Part shown: one piece after another, positions 6,283-13,073 of the stretch
How positions within the stretch are numbered: position 1 is the first letter of the stretch
Layout of the letters: the number at the start of each line of letters is the position of its first letter
NCBI GenBank assembly: GCA_017302355.1
Contig: JAFLDQ010000041.1
Span: forward strand, 1-23,805
Direction: 5' to 3'
From: Dechloromonas sp.
Lineage (GTDB): Bacteria > Pseudomonadota > Gammaproteobacteria > Burkholderiales > Rhodocyclaceae
Length of the DNA: 23,805 nt
Translations under genes and position numbers: made by a program
The notes under the pieces: model-generated
Seen by the model: only the letters and a program-made list of their open reading frames with translations
Database searches by the model: none
What the model was told of the DNA's origin: nothing

Positions 6283-6631
6283 TCCAGCCACCAGGGAACT
6301 GGCGCTGCGCCTGCTCGTCGCCGCCGTCGCCGCCGACAAGAAGGGCAAGGCCGGCGTCGCCGCCCGTCTCGGCGCCGGCTGCAGCCGCTCGCTGCTCGCC
6401 CGCGTGCTCAGCCCGAACGACGAGGCCGGCATGTCCGACAAGCTCGCCCGGCGCGTGATCGACGCCTACCACGTCATCCGCGCCTGCCCGGCCACGGACG
6501 GCGAGATGCCGATCAGCGAATGCCGGCGCATCGCCCTCGGGCACGCGCCCACCCACAACCCGCTCGCCATGCGGATCTGGAAAACCTGCCAGACCTGCCC
6601 CCACAAACCTGCCAAAGGAGCCAAGCCATGA
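6275..6631 (+). CDS. Small early phage protein with helix-turn-helix and a CxxC pair
   Basis: The 118-residue product starts at ATG 6275, overlapping the upstream stop. Residues ~22-65 (KGKAGVAARLGAGCSRSLLA, then SDKLARRVIDAYHV) fit a Cro/LacI-type helix-turn-helix. C105 and C108 near the C-terminus (TCQTCPHKP) could, with C71 or C83, bind a metal. Function unknown; the context is an early gene of a transposable phage. Its stop overlaps the next ATG (ATGA). Confidence 0.6.
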   Translation: MLDPATRELALRLLVAAVAADKKGKAGVAARLGAGCSRSLLARVLSPNDEAGMSDKLARRVIDAYHVIRACPATDGEMPISECRRIALGHAPTHNPLAMRIWKTCQTCPHKPAKGAKP

Positions 6632-7119
6632 ACCCGTCCGTCATCCGCAGCAACCGCCGCAACCCCACCCACGCCGAATGGCGCGAGGCCGAAGCGCGGC
6701 GCGCCGTCGCCCGCGCCGAAATCGACGCGCGGCTGGATGCCGTGCGCTACGTCTGCCACGACCTCTCCGACCGCTCGGTCATCGTCGCCAGCGTCGATCT
6801 GCGGATCGGCGAGCCCGGCAAGCCGCTGATCCGCGTCGAAGCCCGCCCGCGTCTGCACGTGATCTTCGCCGGCGAATGCAGCAGCGGCCGGCACTGGGAC
6901 GCGGACGCCGGGTGCGCCGTGCACGACTTCCGCGCGCCGTGGCACGGGTGCGAGATCGCGTGGAGCGAGGTGGAGCCCCGGAGCGTCGGACGAGGGTCCC
7001 CCGCAGGGGGATCGGCCAGCGCAGTGGGCGCCCCGACCCCGGCCGGGGCGCCGTATCCCCCTCCGCGGTCGCATCCCACTGCGTGGGGCCCTGCTCCGCG
7101 CTCCGGGGGCGCGCAATGA
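6628..7119 (+). CDS. Early phage protein of unknown function with R-element tail
   Basis: The gene encodes 163 residues, starting at ATG 6628 behind a good AAAGGAG (6614-6620). Residues ~1-115 form a mixed alpha/beta domain with several cysteines and histidines (YVCHDLSDRSVIVASVDLRI; later ECSSGRHWDADAGCAVHDF). No family recognised. From about residue 116 the sequence is the R1 repeat read in reverse orientation (EPRSVGRGSPAGG...), a Pro/Ser/Gly-rich tail unlike the rest. The native protein probably ended near IAWSEVEP. The stop overlaps the next start (ATGA). Confidence 0.6.
   Translation: MNPSVIRSNRRNPTHAEWREAEARRAVARAEIDARLDAVRYVCHDLSDRSVIVASVDLRIGEPGKPLIRVEARPRLHVIFAGECSSGRHWDADAGCAVHDFRAPWHGCEIAWSEVEPRSVGRGSPAGGSASAVGAPTPAGAPYPPPRSHPTAWGPAPRSGGAQ
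6974..7112 (-). repeat. R element, copy R1 (reverse orientation)
   Basis: This is the reverse complement of the ~138-bp element found at 8162, 9897, 13610 and 15882. Shared stretches include GGAGCGTCGGACGAGGG, GATCGGCCAGCGCAGTGGGC and TCCGCGGTCGCATCCC. It is the most diverged copy, with a changed centre (CCCGACCCCGGCCGGGGCGC). It forms the last ~46 codons of the gene at 6628 without a stop. Confidence 0.85.
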
Positions 7120-7232
7120 TCCGCCGCGCCCGCGTCATCGGCGCCCGCGTCGCCGACACCTGGGATCTCGTCAGCCGCCTCGGCTTTCCCGTCCGCCAGG
7201 CGTGGCGGATCGCCGGGAGGTGGCAGTCATGA
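7116..7232 (+). CDS. 38-residue coupled early protein
   Basis: ATG 7116 overlaps the previous stop (ATGA) and its own TGA overlaps the next ATG at 7229. The product is MIRRARVIGARVADTWDLVS followed by RLGFPVRQAWRIAGRWQS: basic, one helix-rich unit, good G/C third-position codon use. Its C-terminus contains the ribosome site (GGGAGG, 7215-7220) of the next gene. Too short to assign a family; a real small gene is supported by the two ATGA overlaps. Confidence 0.5.
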   Translation: MIRRARVIGARVADTWDLVSRLGFPVRQAWRIAGRWQS

Positions 7233-8305
7233 CCGCGGCCGTCACCGCCGACAGCCACACCGGCCGCGTCCTGCTCGCGCTGCGCGCCTCCGGCGCGCTG
7301 GCGGCCGACGAGGCCGTGGAGCGCTGGGGCAAATCCGGCGCCGCAACGCTAGAGATGCACCGCCTGGCGCACGCCGGCGAGTGGGTCGTCAAGGCCGGCG
7401 CCGAATACCGCATCACCCCGGCAGGCCGCGCCGCCTGCCCGTTCCGCAACCCATTGGCCGCAAAACCGGCCGTTAAGGAGGTTTTTGAAATGCAGGGGAG
7501 AACCCGCGTTACCCGCCAGCAAGTGCTGGCCGCCATCGTCGCCGCCGGCCCGTCCGGCATGACCCGCCGCGAACTGATCGAGAAATTTGACGGCCTGGCC
7601 GCCGGGGGCGCGATCGAGATGCACATGAGCTCCCTCAACCGCGCCCAGCCGCCGCTCGTCTACAAGCCGCGCCCCGGCCTGCTGATCGACATCCGGCTCA
7701 AGCCGGCGGGCGGAGGCGCCGACGAACCGCTGGTCGCGGCGGTTCCTGAGTCCGAAGTGGCGAAGACCGCCCGCGATTACGCCGAGATGATCGGCTTCGA
7801 CATCGAACCGTGCGCCGGCGCCGAGGAAATGGCCGCGGAAACCGCGTCGACCGCAGCCGCCGAGGAGGTGATGCCCGACACCGTCGACCGCGACGCCGAG
7901 TTGATCCGCCAGGCGAAGGAGATCGCCGATCTGCGGGAACGCATCGCCGGCATGGAGCGCGAGATCGCCGCCCGCGACGCCGTTACCCGCGCCAGCACCC
8001 GCTACGCCGTCGCCTTCCCGTACGATTTCCACGACACGATCGAGAGCGCGATCGCCCATGCGGCCGAGAGCTACGACAGCAGCAGCCTGCCCTACGCCGC
8101 CGTCATCGCCTGCACCCTGCTCGGCTCCATCGCCGTGCGCCCGACCTTCGTGCCGCTGGAGGGCGACCGCGAAGCGCGGAGCAGGGGCCCCTTTGGGGAT
8201 GCGACCGCGGAGCGGGATGCAGCGCCCCGTGCGGTCGCTGGCGCCCACTGCGCTGGCCGATCCCCCTGCGGGGTCCCCTCGTCCGACGCTCCGGGGCGCA
8301 CCTGA
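7229..8305 (+). CDS. Early phage protein: two winged-helix units, coiled coil, R-element tail; possibly a gene fusion
   Basis: The 358-residue product starts at ATG 7229 behind GGGAGG. Residues ~10-70 are a winged helix resembling the protein at 8305 (LLALRASGALAADEAVERWG then RITPAGRAA). Residues ~92-157 are a second one (RVTRQQVLAAIVAAGPSG then MTRRELIEKFDGLAAGG). Residues ~222-252 are a coiled coil (LIRQAKEIADLRERIAGMER). The last ~48 residues are the R2 repeat. An almost perfect AAGGAGG (7475-7481) lies eight bases before the in-frame ATG 7490 (residue 88), so a shorter 271-residue product, or two formerly separate genes, is likely. DNA binding is inferred. Confidence 0.65.
   Translation: MTAAVTADSHTGRVLLALRASGALAADEAVERWGKSGAATLEMHRLAHAGEWVVKAGAEYRITPAGRAACPFRNPLAAKPAVKEVFEMQGRTRVTRQQVLAAIVAAGPSGMTRRELIEKFDGLAAGGAIEMHMSSLNRAQPPLVYKPRPGLLIDIRLKPAGGGADEPLVAAVPESEVAKTARDYAEMIGFDIEPCAGAEEMAAETASTAAAEEVMPDTVDRDAELIRQAKEIADLRERIAGMEREIAARDAVTRASTRYAVAFPYDFHDTIESAIAHAAESYDSSSLPYAAVIACTLLGSIAVRPTFVPLEGDREARSRGPFGDATAERDAAPRAVAGAHCAGRSPCGVPSSDAPGRT
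7475..7492 (+). promoter_or_regulatory. Strong internal ribosome binding site and ATG inside the gene at 7229
   Basis: AAGGAGG at 7475-7481 with an 8-base gap to ATG 7490 is the best Shine-Dalgarno in the early region, yet lies inside an open frame, between the two winged-helix units. It suggests internal initiation, or the remnant start of a second gene that became fused in frame. Confidence 0.55.
8162..8299 (+). repeat. R element, copy R2
   Basis: The 138-bp copy differs from R5 (15882-16019) at only one position that I can see (GGGGT for GGGGG in the second hairpin). It begins GGCGACCGCGAAGCGCGG and ends GACGCTCCGGGGCGC. It contains hairpins CCCC-TTT-GGGG and CCCCC-TGC-GGGG. It supplies the C-terminal codons of the gene at 7229 (GDREARSRGPFGDATAERDA...). 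Confidence 0.9.
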
Positions 8306-8616
8306 TGCGCGGCCGCCACACCGTTGTATTCCGCACCCGTCCCGAGCGCGTCGGCGGCATCGCCGTCGGCGGCCAGGATCACCAGATCCTGCTCGCGCTG
8401 CGCGGCTGCGGGGGCATGACCAGCGACCAGATCTTCGTCCGCTTCGCCCACCCGTCGACCGCGCTGTGCCGTCTGGCGCGCGCCGGGCTGATCGTGCGGC
8501 CGGAGCGCGGCCATAAAGGAGAGACGGTCCGGCTGACCGAAGCCGGCCGCGAGCTGGTCCGCCCCGGCGGGCCGCTTTCCCGCAGCAAATCCCTCATCAC
8601 CTATTGTCAGCTTTGA
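8305..8616 (+). CDS. Small winged-helix early protein
   Basis: The 103-residue protein starts at ATG 8305, overlapping the preceding TGA by one base. Residues ~20-90 match the winged helix at the start of the 7229 protein: ILLALRGCGGMTSDQIFVRF, then ALCRLARAGLIVRP, then VRLTEAGRELVRP. The two are likely paralogues from a local duplication, now separated by the R2 element. Role unknown, probably DNA-binding. Its final codons overlap the ribosome site of the gam gene. Confidence 0.6.
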   Translation: MRGRHTVVFRTRPERVGGIAVGGQDHQILLALRGCGGMTSDQIFVRFAHPSTALCRLARAGLIVRPERGHKGETVRLTEAGRELVRPGGPLSRSKSLITYCQL

Positions 8617-8627
8617 AAGGAGCGCAC

Positions 8628-9161
8628 ATGGCGCCGAAAACCCGCATCAAGTCCGCCGCTGCCGCGGTCGACGTCCCCCAGAACCGCGAATCCGCCGCCG
8701 CGGCCATCGCCGCGATCGGCATCGCCAGCCGCGAGCTCGAGCGCGTCCAGGCCGACATGAACGACGTGCTCGCCGCCGTCAAGGAGGAGCACGAGAAGGT
8801 CGCCGAGCCTTTGCGGCGAAAAATCGAGGCGCTCACCCACGGCCTGCAGATCTACGCCGACGCCAACCGGGCGATCCTGACCAACAACTACAAGGTCAAG
8901 ACCGTGGCGCTCACCACCGGCGAGCTGATCTGGCGCATGAACCCGCCCTCGGTGCGCCTGTGCGACACCGAGGAGAACGTCATCGCCGCCTGCGAAGCCG
9001 CTGGCCACCGCGAATTCGTTCGCTACACCCCGGCGCTCAACCGCGACGCGATCAAGGCCGACCCCGATTCCGCCGCCGGCATCGCCGGCCTGCGCATCGG
9101 CCAGAGCGAGGCCTTTGTTGTCGTTCCGTTCGCGGCCGAACTGGCGGAGGTGGCGGCATGA
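8628..9161 (+). CDS. gam: Gam-like host-nuclease inhibitor (Mu Gam family)
   Basis: The 177-residue protein (Mu Gam is 174) starts at ATG 8628 behind AAAGGAG (8616-8622). Gam is a dimeric, Ku-like DNA-end binding protein that protects linear phage DNA from RecBCD-type exonucleases. Supporting sequence: a long helical N-terminal half (ASRELERVQADMNDVLAAVK, then EEHEKVAEPLRRKIEALTHG) followed by the conserved core around LTTGELIWRMNPPSV and the C-terminal FVRYTPALNRDAIKADPDSA. It lies between the MuB and GemA genes as in Mu. Confidence 0.85.
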   Translation: MAPKTRIKSAAAAVDVPQNRESAAAAIAAIGIASRELERVQADMNDVLAAVKEEHEKVAEPLRRKIEALTHGLQIYADANRAILTNNYKVKTVALTTGELIWRMNPPSVRLCDTEENVIAACEAAGHREFVRYTPALNRDAIKADPDSAAGIAGLRIGQSEAFVVVPFAAELAEVAA

Positions 9162-9382
9162 TGGCCCTGCGCAAAGCCCCAAAACGCGCGTGCGGCTTGG
9201 CCCATGAAGGCATCGCCGCCGCCTGGAGTGTGGGCGCGGCGGGTCACCAGGTCATCGTCGTCGCCGAGAGCACGGCCGCGCTGGCGGAAGTGTCCGCCCT
9301 GGTCGACCCCGAGCATCCGTTCGATCCGGCGTGGTGCGCCGCAGTCGCGGTGTTCCTGGCCGGGAACACGGAGGACGCGTGA
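9158..9382 (+). CDS. Small early phage protein, unknown function
   Basis: The product is 74 residues. ATG 9158 overlaps the gam stop (ATGA); GGAGG at 9146-9150 serves it. The sequence has a basic start (MMALRKAPKRACGLAHEG) and an alpha/beta centre (HQVIVVAESTAALAEVSAL), ending with a hydrophobic helix (WCAAVAVFLAG). No family recognised. Good third-position G/C supports coding. Confidence 0.55.
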   Translation: MMALRKAPKRACGLAHEGIAAAWSVGAAGHQVIVVAESTAALAEVSALVDPEHPFDPAWCAAVAVFLAGNTEDA

Positions 9383-9633
9383 TGCATTGCACAACGACAG
9401 TAACCTCGCTCGCACAACCTGGAACAGTGTTTGTCGAAGTGGAAGGGCCGTATTACGACCGTGAGGGAAACATGGGGAGCGTCCATATCCGTGTCTCGGT
9501 CAGGGACCGCCGGAACGACAAAATCGAAGAAGAAGTGGAATTTTTTTTCGAGGCCGCCTCCGCAATGGTGATCGGCGAAGTTCTCTTGTCGATTGGGCGC
9601 GCCGCGCAGAAACTCATGGAGGACGCATCATGA
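9382..9633 (+). CDS. Small early phage protein of atypical composition
   Basis: The product is 83 residues from ATG 9382, overlapping the previous stop (TGATG) and ending in an ATGA overlap with the next gene. It looks like a beta-rich N-terminal part (GTVFVEVEGPYYDREGNMGS, then VHIRVSVRDRR) followed by a helix (AASAMVIGEVLLSIGRAAQK). Codon use is clearly less GC-rich than its neighbours, suggesting a recent arrival in the operon. No family recognised. Confidence 0.55.
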   Translation: MHCTTTVTSLAQPGTVFVEVEGPYYDREGNMGSVHIRVSVRDRRNDKIEEEVEFFFEAASAMVIGEVLLSIGRAAQKLMEDAS

Positions 9634-10046
9634 GCCCGCTGCCCCGATGGGAAGTCAGGATGCGCGGCAACGCGCCGAAGTTTGCCGACATCATGCACCC
9701 CGGCTCCGCCGATTCGGCCGGCGCCATCGCCCGCGTGCCGCTGCGCGACGGATTCACGGCCACCAACCTGCGCGAGGCGCAGATGATCGCCGGCGCCCCG
9801 GCCATGCTCGCCGCCCTCAAACGCATCCGCGACCACAAGCCCGGCGTCCTGATCGCCGACCTGGTCAACGAGGCAATCCGCATCGCCGACCCGGAGGGCG
9901 ACCGCGAAGCGCGGAGCAGGGGCCCCGCAGGGGATGCGACCGCGGAGCGGGATGCAGGCGCCCCCAGCGCGGTCGCCGGCATCCCCTGCGCTGGCCGATC
10001 CCCCTTCGGGGGCCCCTCGTCCGACGCTCCGGGGCGCCACTACTGA
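9630..10046 (+). CDS. Early phage protein of unknown function with R-element tail
   Basis: The 138-residue product starts at ATG 9630 (ATGA overlap). Residues ~1-89 form the native part, with MRGNAPKFADIMHPGSADSA, then TNLREAQMIAGAPAMLAALK; this resembles short phage proteins whose core reads EA..IA.APAMLAAL. From residue 90 it is the R3 element (GDREARSRGPAGDATAERDA...), and it ends two codons after the element. Native function unknown. Confidence 0.55.
   Translation: MSPLPRWEVRMRGNAPKFADIMHPGSADSAGAIARVPLRDGFTATNLREAQMIAGAPAMLAALKRIRDHKPGVLIADLVNEAIRIADPEGDREARSRGPAGDATAERDAGAPSAVAGIPCAGRSPFGGPSSDAPGRHY
9897..10037 (+). repeat. R element, copy R3
   Basis: A 141-bp copy of the element, three bases longer than R2/R5 in its centre. 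Hairpin 1 has the same CCCC/GGGG stem but the loop is GCA; hairpin 2 is CCCCC-TTC-GGGGG. It forms the C-terminal codons of the gene at 9630. After it, 10047-10185 has no gene that I can support. Confidence 0.9.
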
Positions 10047-10185
10047 CACGTCCAGCCCAGCGGCCCGTGGCGCACATAACGGCCGCAGCGGGCGGGGAAA
10101 AAGCAAAAGCCATCCGCGCCGGCTCCTTTCCCGGCAAATCGGCGCCCTGAGCCCGCACCCTTTCTCACCCACCAGGAGCACAACC

Positions 10186-10461
10186 ATGAACCAATCCGAA
10201 CTCATCCTCAAGACCGCGCAGATCTCCGGCGTCGCCCGGAAGGAGGTCGAGCACGTCCTCAAGACCGCCGGCGACGTCGTCGCCGCCGCGCTGACCGAGC
10301 AAGGCGAAGCCGTCCTCCCCGGCCTCGGCAAGCTCGTCGTCAACCTGCGCCAGGCCCACACCGGGCGCAACCCGCGCACCGGCGAGGCGATCGCCGTGCC
10401 GGCCCACAAGGTCGTCAAGTTCCGCCCGGCCGCGGCGCTCAAGGACGGCGTCGCGTTCTAG
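10186..10461 (+). CDS. HU/IHF-family DNA-binding protein
   Basis: The 91-residue protein is the full length of the family. ATG 10186 follows AGGAG (10173-10177). Helical N-terminus (QSELILKTAQISGVARKEVE), the conserved LPGLGKLVV turn, then the DNA-binding beta-arm with GRNPRTGEAIAVPAHKVVKF and the closing FRPAAALKD. HU-like proteins bend DNA; Mu needs host HU and IHF for transposome assembly and repressor control, so a phage copy could supply that function. Ends just before a GC hairpin. Confidence 0.9.
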   Translation: MNQSELILKTAQISGVARKEVEHVLKTAGDVVAAALTEQGEAVLPGLGKLVVNLRQAHTGRNPRTGEAIAVPAHKVVKFRPAAALKDGVAF

Positions 10462-10472
10462 ACGGTCGCCTC

Positions 10473-10496
10473 AAGCCCGCGTTACCGCGCGGGCTT
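10473..10496 (+). terminator. GC-rich hairpin after the HU-like gene
   Basis: AAGCCCGCG (10473-10481) pairs perfectly with CGCGGGCTT (10488-10496) around a 6-base loop, 11 bases after the HU-like stop. No T-run follows, so it is a weak or partial terminator, or an RNA-stabilising stem. The next gene has its own strong ribosome site. Confidence 0.45.
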
Positions 10497-10523
10497 CGGG
10501 AGACAGTCTTAACGGAGGAAATC

Positions 10524-10874
10524 ATGGAAAAACTGAGTGAAACGATCCACTGGCACGTCGCCGACGACGTGCTGCCGAACGCCGAGGACACGGTGCTGCT
10601 GTGCCTGCCGGACGCCCCCATCGGCGAACGGGTGTGGCCGGGATACTACGACTACTACGGAGACCGGATATGGCTGCTCGCCGACGGCATGCCGGCGGGG
10701 CGGGTGACGCACTGGGCGCACTTTCCGGCCGGCCCGGAGGGCGTGCTCGGGAAGGGAGAGGTTAGTGGTTCGTTGCCCGTGGTTCGTGGTTCGAATCACG
10801 ATCCACGATCAACGATTCACGGATTTTCGAGCCACGAGCCACGAGCCACGGCGCCCTTGCCCCCGAAGGACTGA
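10524..10874 (+). CDS. DUF551-like protein with S-element tail
   Basis: The 116-residue product starts at ATG 10524 after an ACGGAGGA ribosome site. Residues ~8-73 match the DUF551 pattern: HWHVADDVLPNAEDTVLLCL, then GYYDYYGDRIWLLADG and the closing VTHWAHFPAGPEG. DUF551 proteins are small phage/prophage proteins of unknown function. After residue ~80 the frame runs into the S1 palindrome (GSLPVVRGSNHDPRSTIHGF), so the native protein probably ended soon after FPAGPEG. It stops three bases before the GemA start. Confidence 0.65.
   Translation: MEKLSETIHWHVADDVLPNAEDTVLLCLPDAPIGERVWPGYYDYYGDRIWLLADGMPAGRVTHWAHFPAGPEGVLGKGEVSGSLPVVRGSNHDPRSTIHGFSSHEPRATAPLPPKD
10765..10850 (+). repeat. S element, copy S1
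   Basis: The first 66 bases (10765-10830) are identical to 14807-14872. Near-palindrome: GGTTCGTGGTTCGAA on the left and a diverged TTCGAGCCACGAGCC on the right, around a ~30-base centre. It is read in the DUF551-like gene in the same frame as S2 is read in the endolysin gene. Confidence 0.85.
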
Positions 10875-10877
10875 GGG

Positions 10878-11336
10878 ATGGACGCCATCAGGAAATCCAA
10901 CCTGCGCGCCATCATCTTCGCGCTGGCCGGCAAGAAGGCCCTCGGATTGACCGAAGACGAGCGCCGCGCTATCCAGATGCAGGTCACCGGCAAGGCCAGC
11001 CTGTCCGACATGAGCGCGCTCGATATGGAAGACGTGGTCCACCACCTGCGCCGGCTGCAGAACGCGCAGCAGAGCGGGACGCGGCCGGCCAACCCGTGGG
11101 CCTTCGTCTTCCGCCTGCCGCCAGAGAAGCAGATCCCTTGCCGTAAAATCTACCGCCTCGCCCAGCGCATCGGCGCCGCGCAGAAGCCGCCGGTCGGAGC
11201 GATGTCGAAAAGGTACATGGAGGGCATCGCCGAACGCATGCTCGGCGCCGACACCGTCCTCGAATTCTGCGCCCCGGAGATCCTGCGCAAGGTGGTCCAG
11301 GCGCTCGAAATCCACTGCAAGCGGCTCGGCATCTGA
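10878..11336 (+). CDS. gemA: GemA-like regulatory protein (Mu gp16, DUF1018)
   Basis: The 152-residue protein starts at ATG 10878. Features of the GemA/DUF1018 family: N-terminal LRAIIFALAGKKALGLTEDE, then MQVTGKASLSDMSALDMEDV and a C-terminal helical part (YRLAQRIGAAQKPPVGAMSK). In Mu, gemA is expressed early/middle and affects host gene expression and DNA supercoiling; it lies just before mor, as here. It ends one base before the next start. Confidence 0.8.
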   Translation: MDAIRKSNLRAIIFALAGKKALGLTEDERRAIQMQVTGKASLSDMSALDMEDVVHHLRRLQNAQQSGTRPANPWAFVFRLPPEKQIPCRKIYRLAQRIGAAQKPPVGAMSKRYMEGIAERMLGADTVLEFCAPEILRKVVQALEIHCKRLGI

Positions 11337-11337
11337 G

Positions 11338-11802
11338 ATGACCCCGTTGCTGCTCGCCGAACTCTCGCGCCTGCCGCTCTTCCCGCGCAGCGCGAGCGAC
11401 CTGATCCGCGTCGCCGGCCCGGAAGCCGCGGCGGCGCTGATCGGCGCCTGGCCGGGGCAGCAGTTTCCCGTCCCGGCGGTCGTCGGCGGCGGCAACCCGG
11501 CCGGCGCCCGGCGCTGGGCGCAGCTCGCCGAAATCGTCGGCGAGGCCGCCGCCGCGCGCATCGTCCAGTGGTGCCCAGGCGCCGATCTGTACATCCCGTC
11601 GCTCAAGGAGGTGATCTGGTCGCGCGCCCAGGACGCCATCCGCGCCGACTTCGACCGCCTGACGACGGCCGGCGGCTACAGCGTGCGCGAGGCGGTGTTC
11701 GAGTTGGGTATCCAGTACGGCTGCAGCGGCAAAGCCATCGAGAACGCCATCGCCCGGCCGGACAACGTCCGGGGCGAGCCGGTGCAGGGGGTCTTGTTTT
11801 GA
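11338..11802 (+). CDS. mor: Mor-family activator of middle transcription
   Basis: The 154-residue protein (Mu Mor is 129) is the likely activator that turns on middle/late phage transcription. Residues ~62-110 form the helical dimerisation part with the family's central strand (CPGADLYIPSLKEVIWSRAQ; compare the IYIP strand of Mor). Residues ~114-140 are the C-terminal helix-turn-helix (SVREAVFELGIQYGCSGKAI). The N-terminal ~45 residues are a longer extension than in Mu. It directly follows gemA, the Mu order. No separate C-type activator was found downstream in this window. Confidence 0.75.
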   Translation: MTPLLLAELSRLPLFPRSASDLIRVAGPEAAAALIGAWPGQQFPVPAVVGGGNPAGARRWAQLAEIVGEAAAARIVQWCPGADLYIPSLKEVIWSRAQDAIRADFDRLTTAGGYSVREAVFELGIQYGCSGKAIENAIARPDNVRGEPVQGVLF

Positions 11803-11821
11803 CACGGCGGAGGGCTGGACG

Positions 11822-11938
11822 ATGATCTGGACCGACGAAGCCATTGCCGAGCGCATCGCCCACGCCGCGAGCCTCGACGATGCGCGGCGGGTGCTCTACA
11901 GATTCCAGGACAGGCTGACTTTCGACCTGTTGGAAAGC
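11822..11938 (+). pseudogene. Start of a small gene cut by U palindromes
   Basis: ATG 11822 has a good ribosome site (GGAGGG, 11809-11814). The first ~38 residues look genuine (MIWTDEAIAERIAHAASLDD, then ARRVLYRFQDRLTFDLL), with high G/C third positions. From ~11938 the frame enters the U palindromes, and although it stays open to 12445 the rest is repeat-derived or reads another gene out of frame. The native C-terminus is gone. Family not recognised. Confidence 0.5.
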
Positions 11939-12075
11939 CGGGGACAGACCACGGAAAGCCGGGGACAGACCACGGTTTTATCAGGCGAAAACCGTGGTCT
12001 GTCCCCGGTTTTCAAAACCGTGGTCTGTCCCCGGTTTTCTCCCCGGTTTTCCCGGTTTTCCCCCGGTTTTCCGGC
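11938..12075. repeat. U palindromes: array of GGGGACAGACCACGG REP-like units
   Basis: Two direct GGGGACAGACCACGG units lead into a perfect hairpin: 21-bp arms at 11959-11979 and 11988-12008 with an 8-base loop. A second inverted unit (GTGGTCTGTCCCCGGTTTTC) and short CCCCGGTTTT/CCCGGTTTTC direct repeats follow, to ~12075. This is the form of REP sequences mobilised by IS200-like REP-associated tyrosine transposases (RAYT). None is encoded in this window. The hairpins would also act as transcription terminators. The rest of the gap to 12140 holds only the next ribosome site. Confidence 0.8.
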
Positions 12076-12140
12076 AACCCTCCACTCTTTCCCCCCGCCG
12101 TCAGTAGCCCCACATTTTTTTACAACCAGAAGGAGAGAAC

Positions 12141-12749
12141 ATGAAATCCGCATTTTTTATTGCAATACTCGCAATTTCCTGCACGGCATTTGCCGGCGAC
12201 CGCGGCGAATCCAGCCACGACAAGCGCAGCAAGAGCAAGCCCGATCGGCAACCTGCCAGCATGACGCAATCGGCCAGCGCTGCGGCTTCGGCCAGATCGA
12301 CCTCGGTCGCCGGCGCATTCGCGACCGGCGGTGCGGGCGGGAACGCTCACGCTGCCGGCGGGAACGCCACGGCAACCGGCGGCCAGGTGGGCAACATCAG
12401 CGTCACAACCGGGGCCGGCGGCCTGTCCGGGCGCATGGTTCCTGACGTGTCAGCCACCTCGCCGATTACCTCCACGACCTGCCGGAACGGCATCACCGCA
12501 GGTGGCTCGGGCAACGGCTGGGGCGGACTGCTCGGGTTTTTCCAGGAAGACGACGCCTGCGAATGGCGCTTGCTGGAAGCCAACTACCGGGCTACAGGCG
12601 ACACCGAGAAGGCCAACGCGATTCGCAACGGTATGACGGTGCAGCGCTGCCGGAAGCTGTCTGATGACGAGCGCGCGGCGTTCGGCGATCTGTGCCCGAC
12701 CTCGCCGGCTAAACCGGAAGTGAATCCGGCGTTTGCTTCGGCGGGGTAA
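12141..12749 (+). CDS. Secreted Gly/Ala-rich protein boxed by palindromes; probable moron (cargo) gene
   Basis: The 202-residue protein starts at ATG 12141 after AAGGAGAG. Residues 1-18 are a classical signal peptide (MKSAFFIAILAISCTAFA), cut before GDRGES. Residues ~30-100 are low complexity, with GGAGGNAHAAGGNATATGG-type repeats. Residues ~115-190 form a cysteine-containing domain (TTCRNGITAGGSGNGWGGLL, then EDDACEWRLLEANYRATGDT and MTVQRCRKLS). It would act in the periplasm or outside. It is flanked on both sides by U palindromes (11938-12075 and 12751-12799), is in no overlap with other genes and has no role in Mu, so I read it as host-derived cargo. Function unknown. Confidence 0.6.
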   Translation: MKSAFFIAILAISCTAFAGDRGESSHDKRSKSKPDRQPASMTQSASAAASARSTSVAGAFATGGAGGNAHAAGGNATATGGQVGNISVTTGAGGLSGRMVPDVSATSPITSTTCRNGITAGGSGNGWGGLLGFFQEDDACEWRLLEANYRATGDTEKANAIRNGMTVQRCRKLSDDERAAFGDLCPTSPAKPEVNPAFASAG

Positions 12750-12750
12750 A

Positions 12751-12799
12751 ACCGGGGACCAGCCACGGTTTTCTCAGGCGGAAAACCGTGGTCTGTCCC
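12751..12799. repeat. U palindrome, right copy
   Basis: Directly after the secreted-protein stop, a GGGGACCAGCCACGGTTTT arm faces AAAACCGTGGTCTGTCCC across a TCTCAGGCGG-type loop. The loop and arms match the left U hairpin (same TCAGGCG loop) with a few changes in the left arm. Together the copies bracket the gene at 12141. The bases from 12800 to 12878 are AT-richer and might hold a promoter (TATTGT at ~12822) for the following genes; this is weak. Confidence 0.75.
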
Positions 12800-12878
12800 A
12801 TGTTTTCACTAACGTTTACCGTGGTATTGTTACAAAGCCGGTGTGGACGGATCGCGGGCGCTGCCTTACTATCGGCGC

Positions 12879-13073
12879 ATGGATCACTTGCGAAACCTGA
12901 TAGAGGGCGCGCGCCGCGTGCTTGTGCTTGGGGACGACCGCGACTATGTCCGCCCGAAAGGCGGGTTCGAGCGCGACGCGAAAGCGTTACGTGGGGATTA
13001 TCGGAAGGTCGCCGAGGACCTGAGGCGAGGCATGGCGGAACATGGCCAACAGGTCGACCACTGCAAGGGTTAA
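12879..13073 (+). CDS. Small phage protein, unknown function
   Basis: The 64-residue product from ATG 12879 begins MDHLRNLIEGARRVLVLGDD and continues RDYVRPKGGFERDAKALRGD; it is helical and charged. I recognise the pattern (…YVRP..GGF..DA.ALRGD…VA.DL) from short proteins of Mu-like prophages that sit just before the lysis genes. An in-frame GTG 12843 is an alternative start. The end overlaps the next gene by 32 bases in another frame. Confidence 0.55.
   Translation: MDHLRNLIEGARRVLVLGDDRDYVRPKGGFERDAKALRGDYRKVAEDLRRGMAEHGQQVDHCKG

Noticed and set aside
11938..12075. GGGGACAGACCACGG direct repeats considered as CRISPR repeats or iterons of an origin
   Set aside because: Only two direct units, immediately followed by perfect inverted copies forming hairpins; the pattern fits REP-type palindromes better, and no replication gene is near.
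11822..12445. Full 207-codon reading of the frame starting at 11822
   Set aside because: Beyond ~11938 it reads through palindromes and then out of frame through the secreted-protein gene; only the first part is credible.
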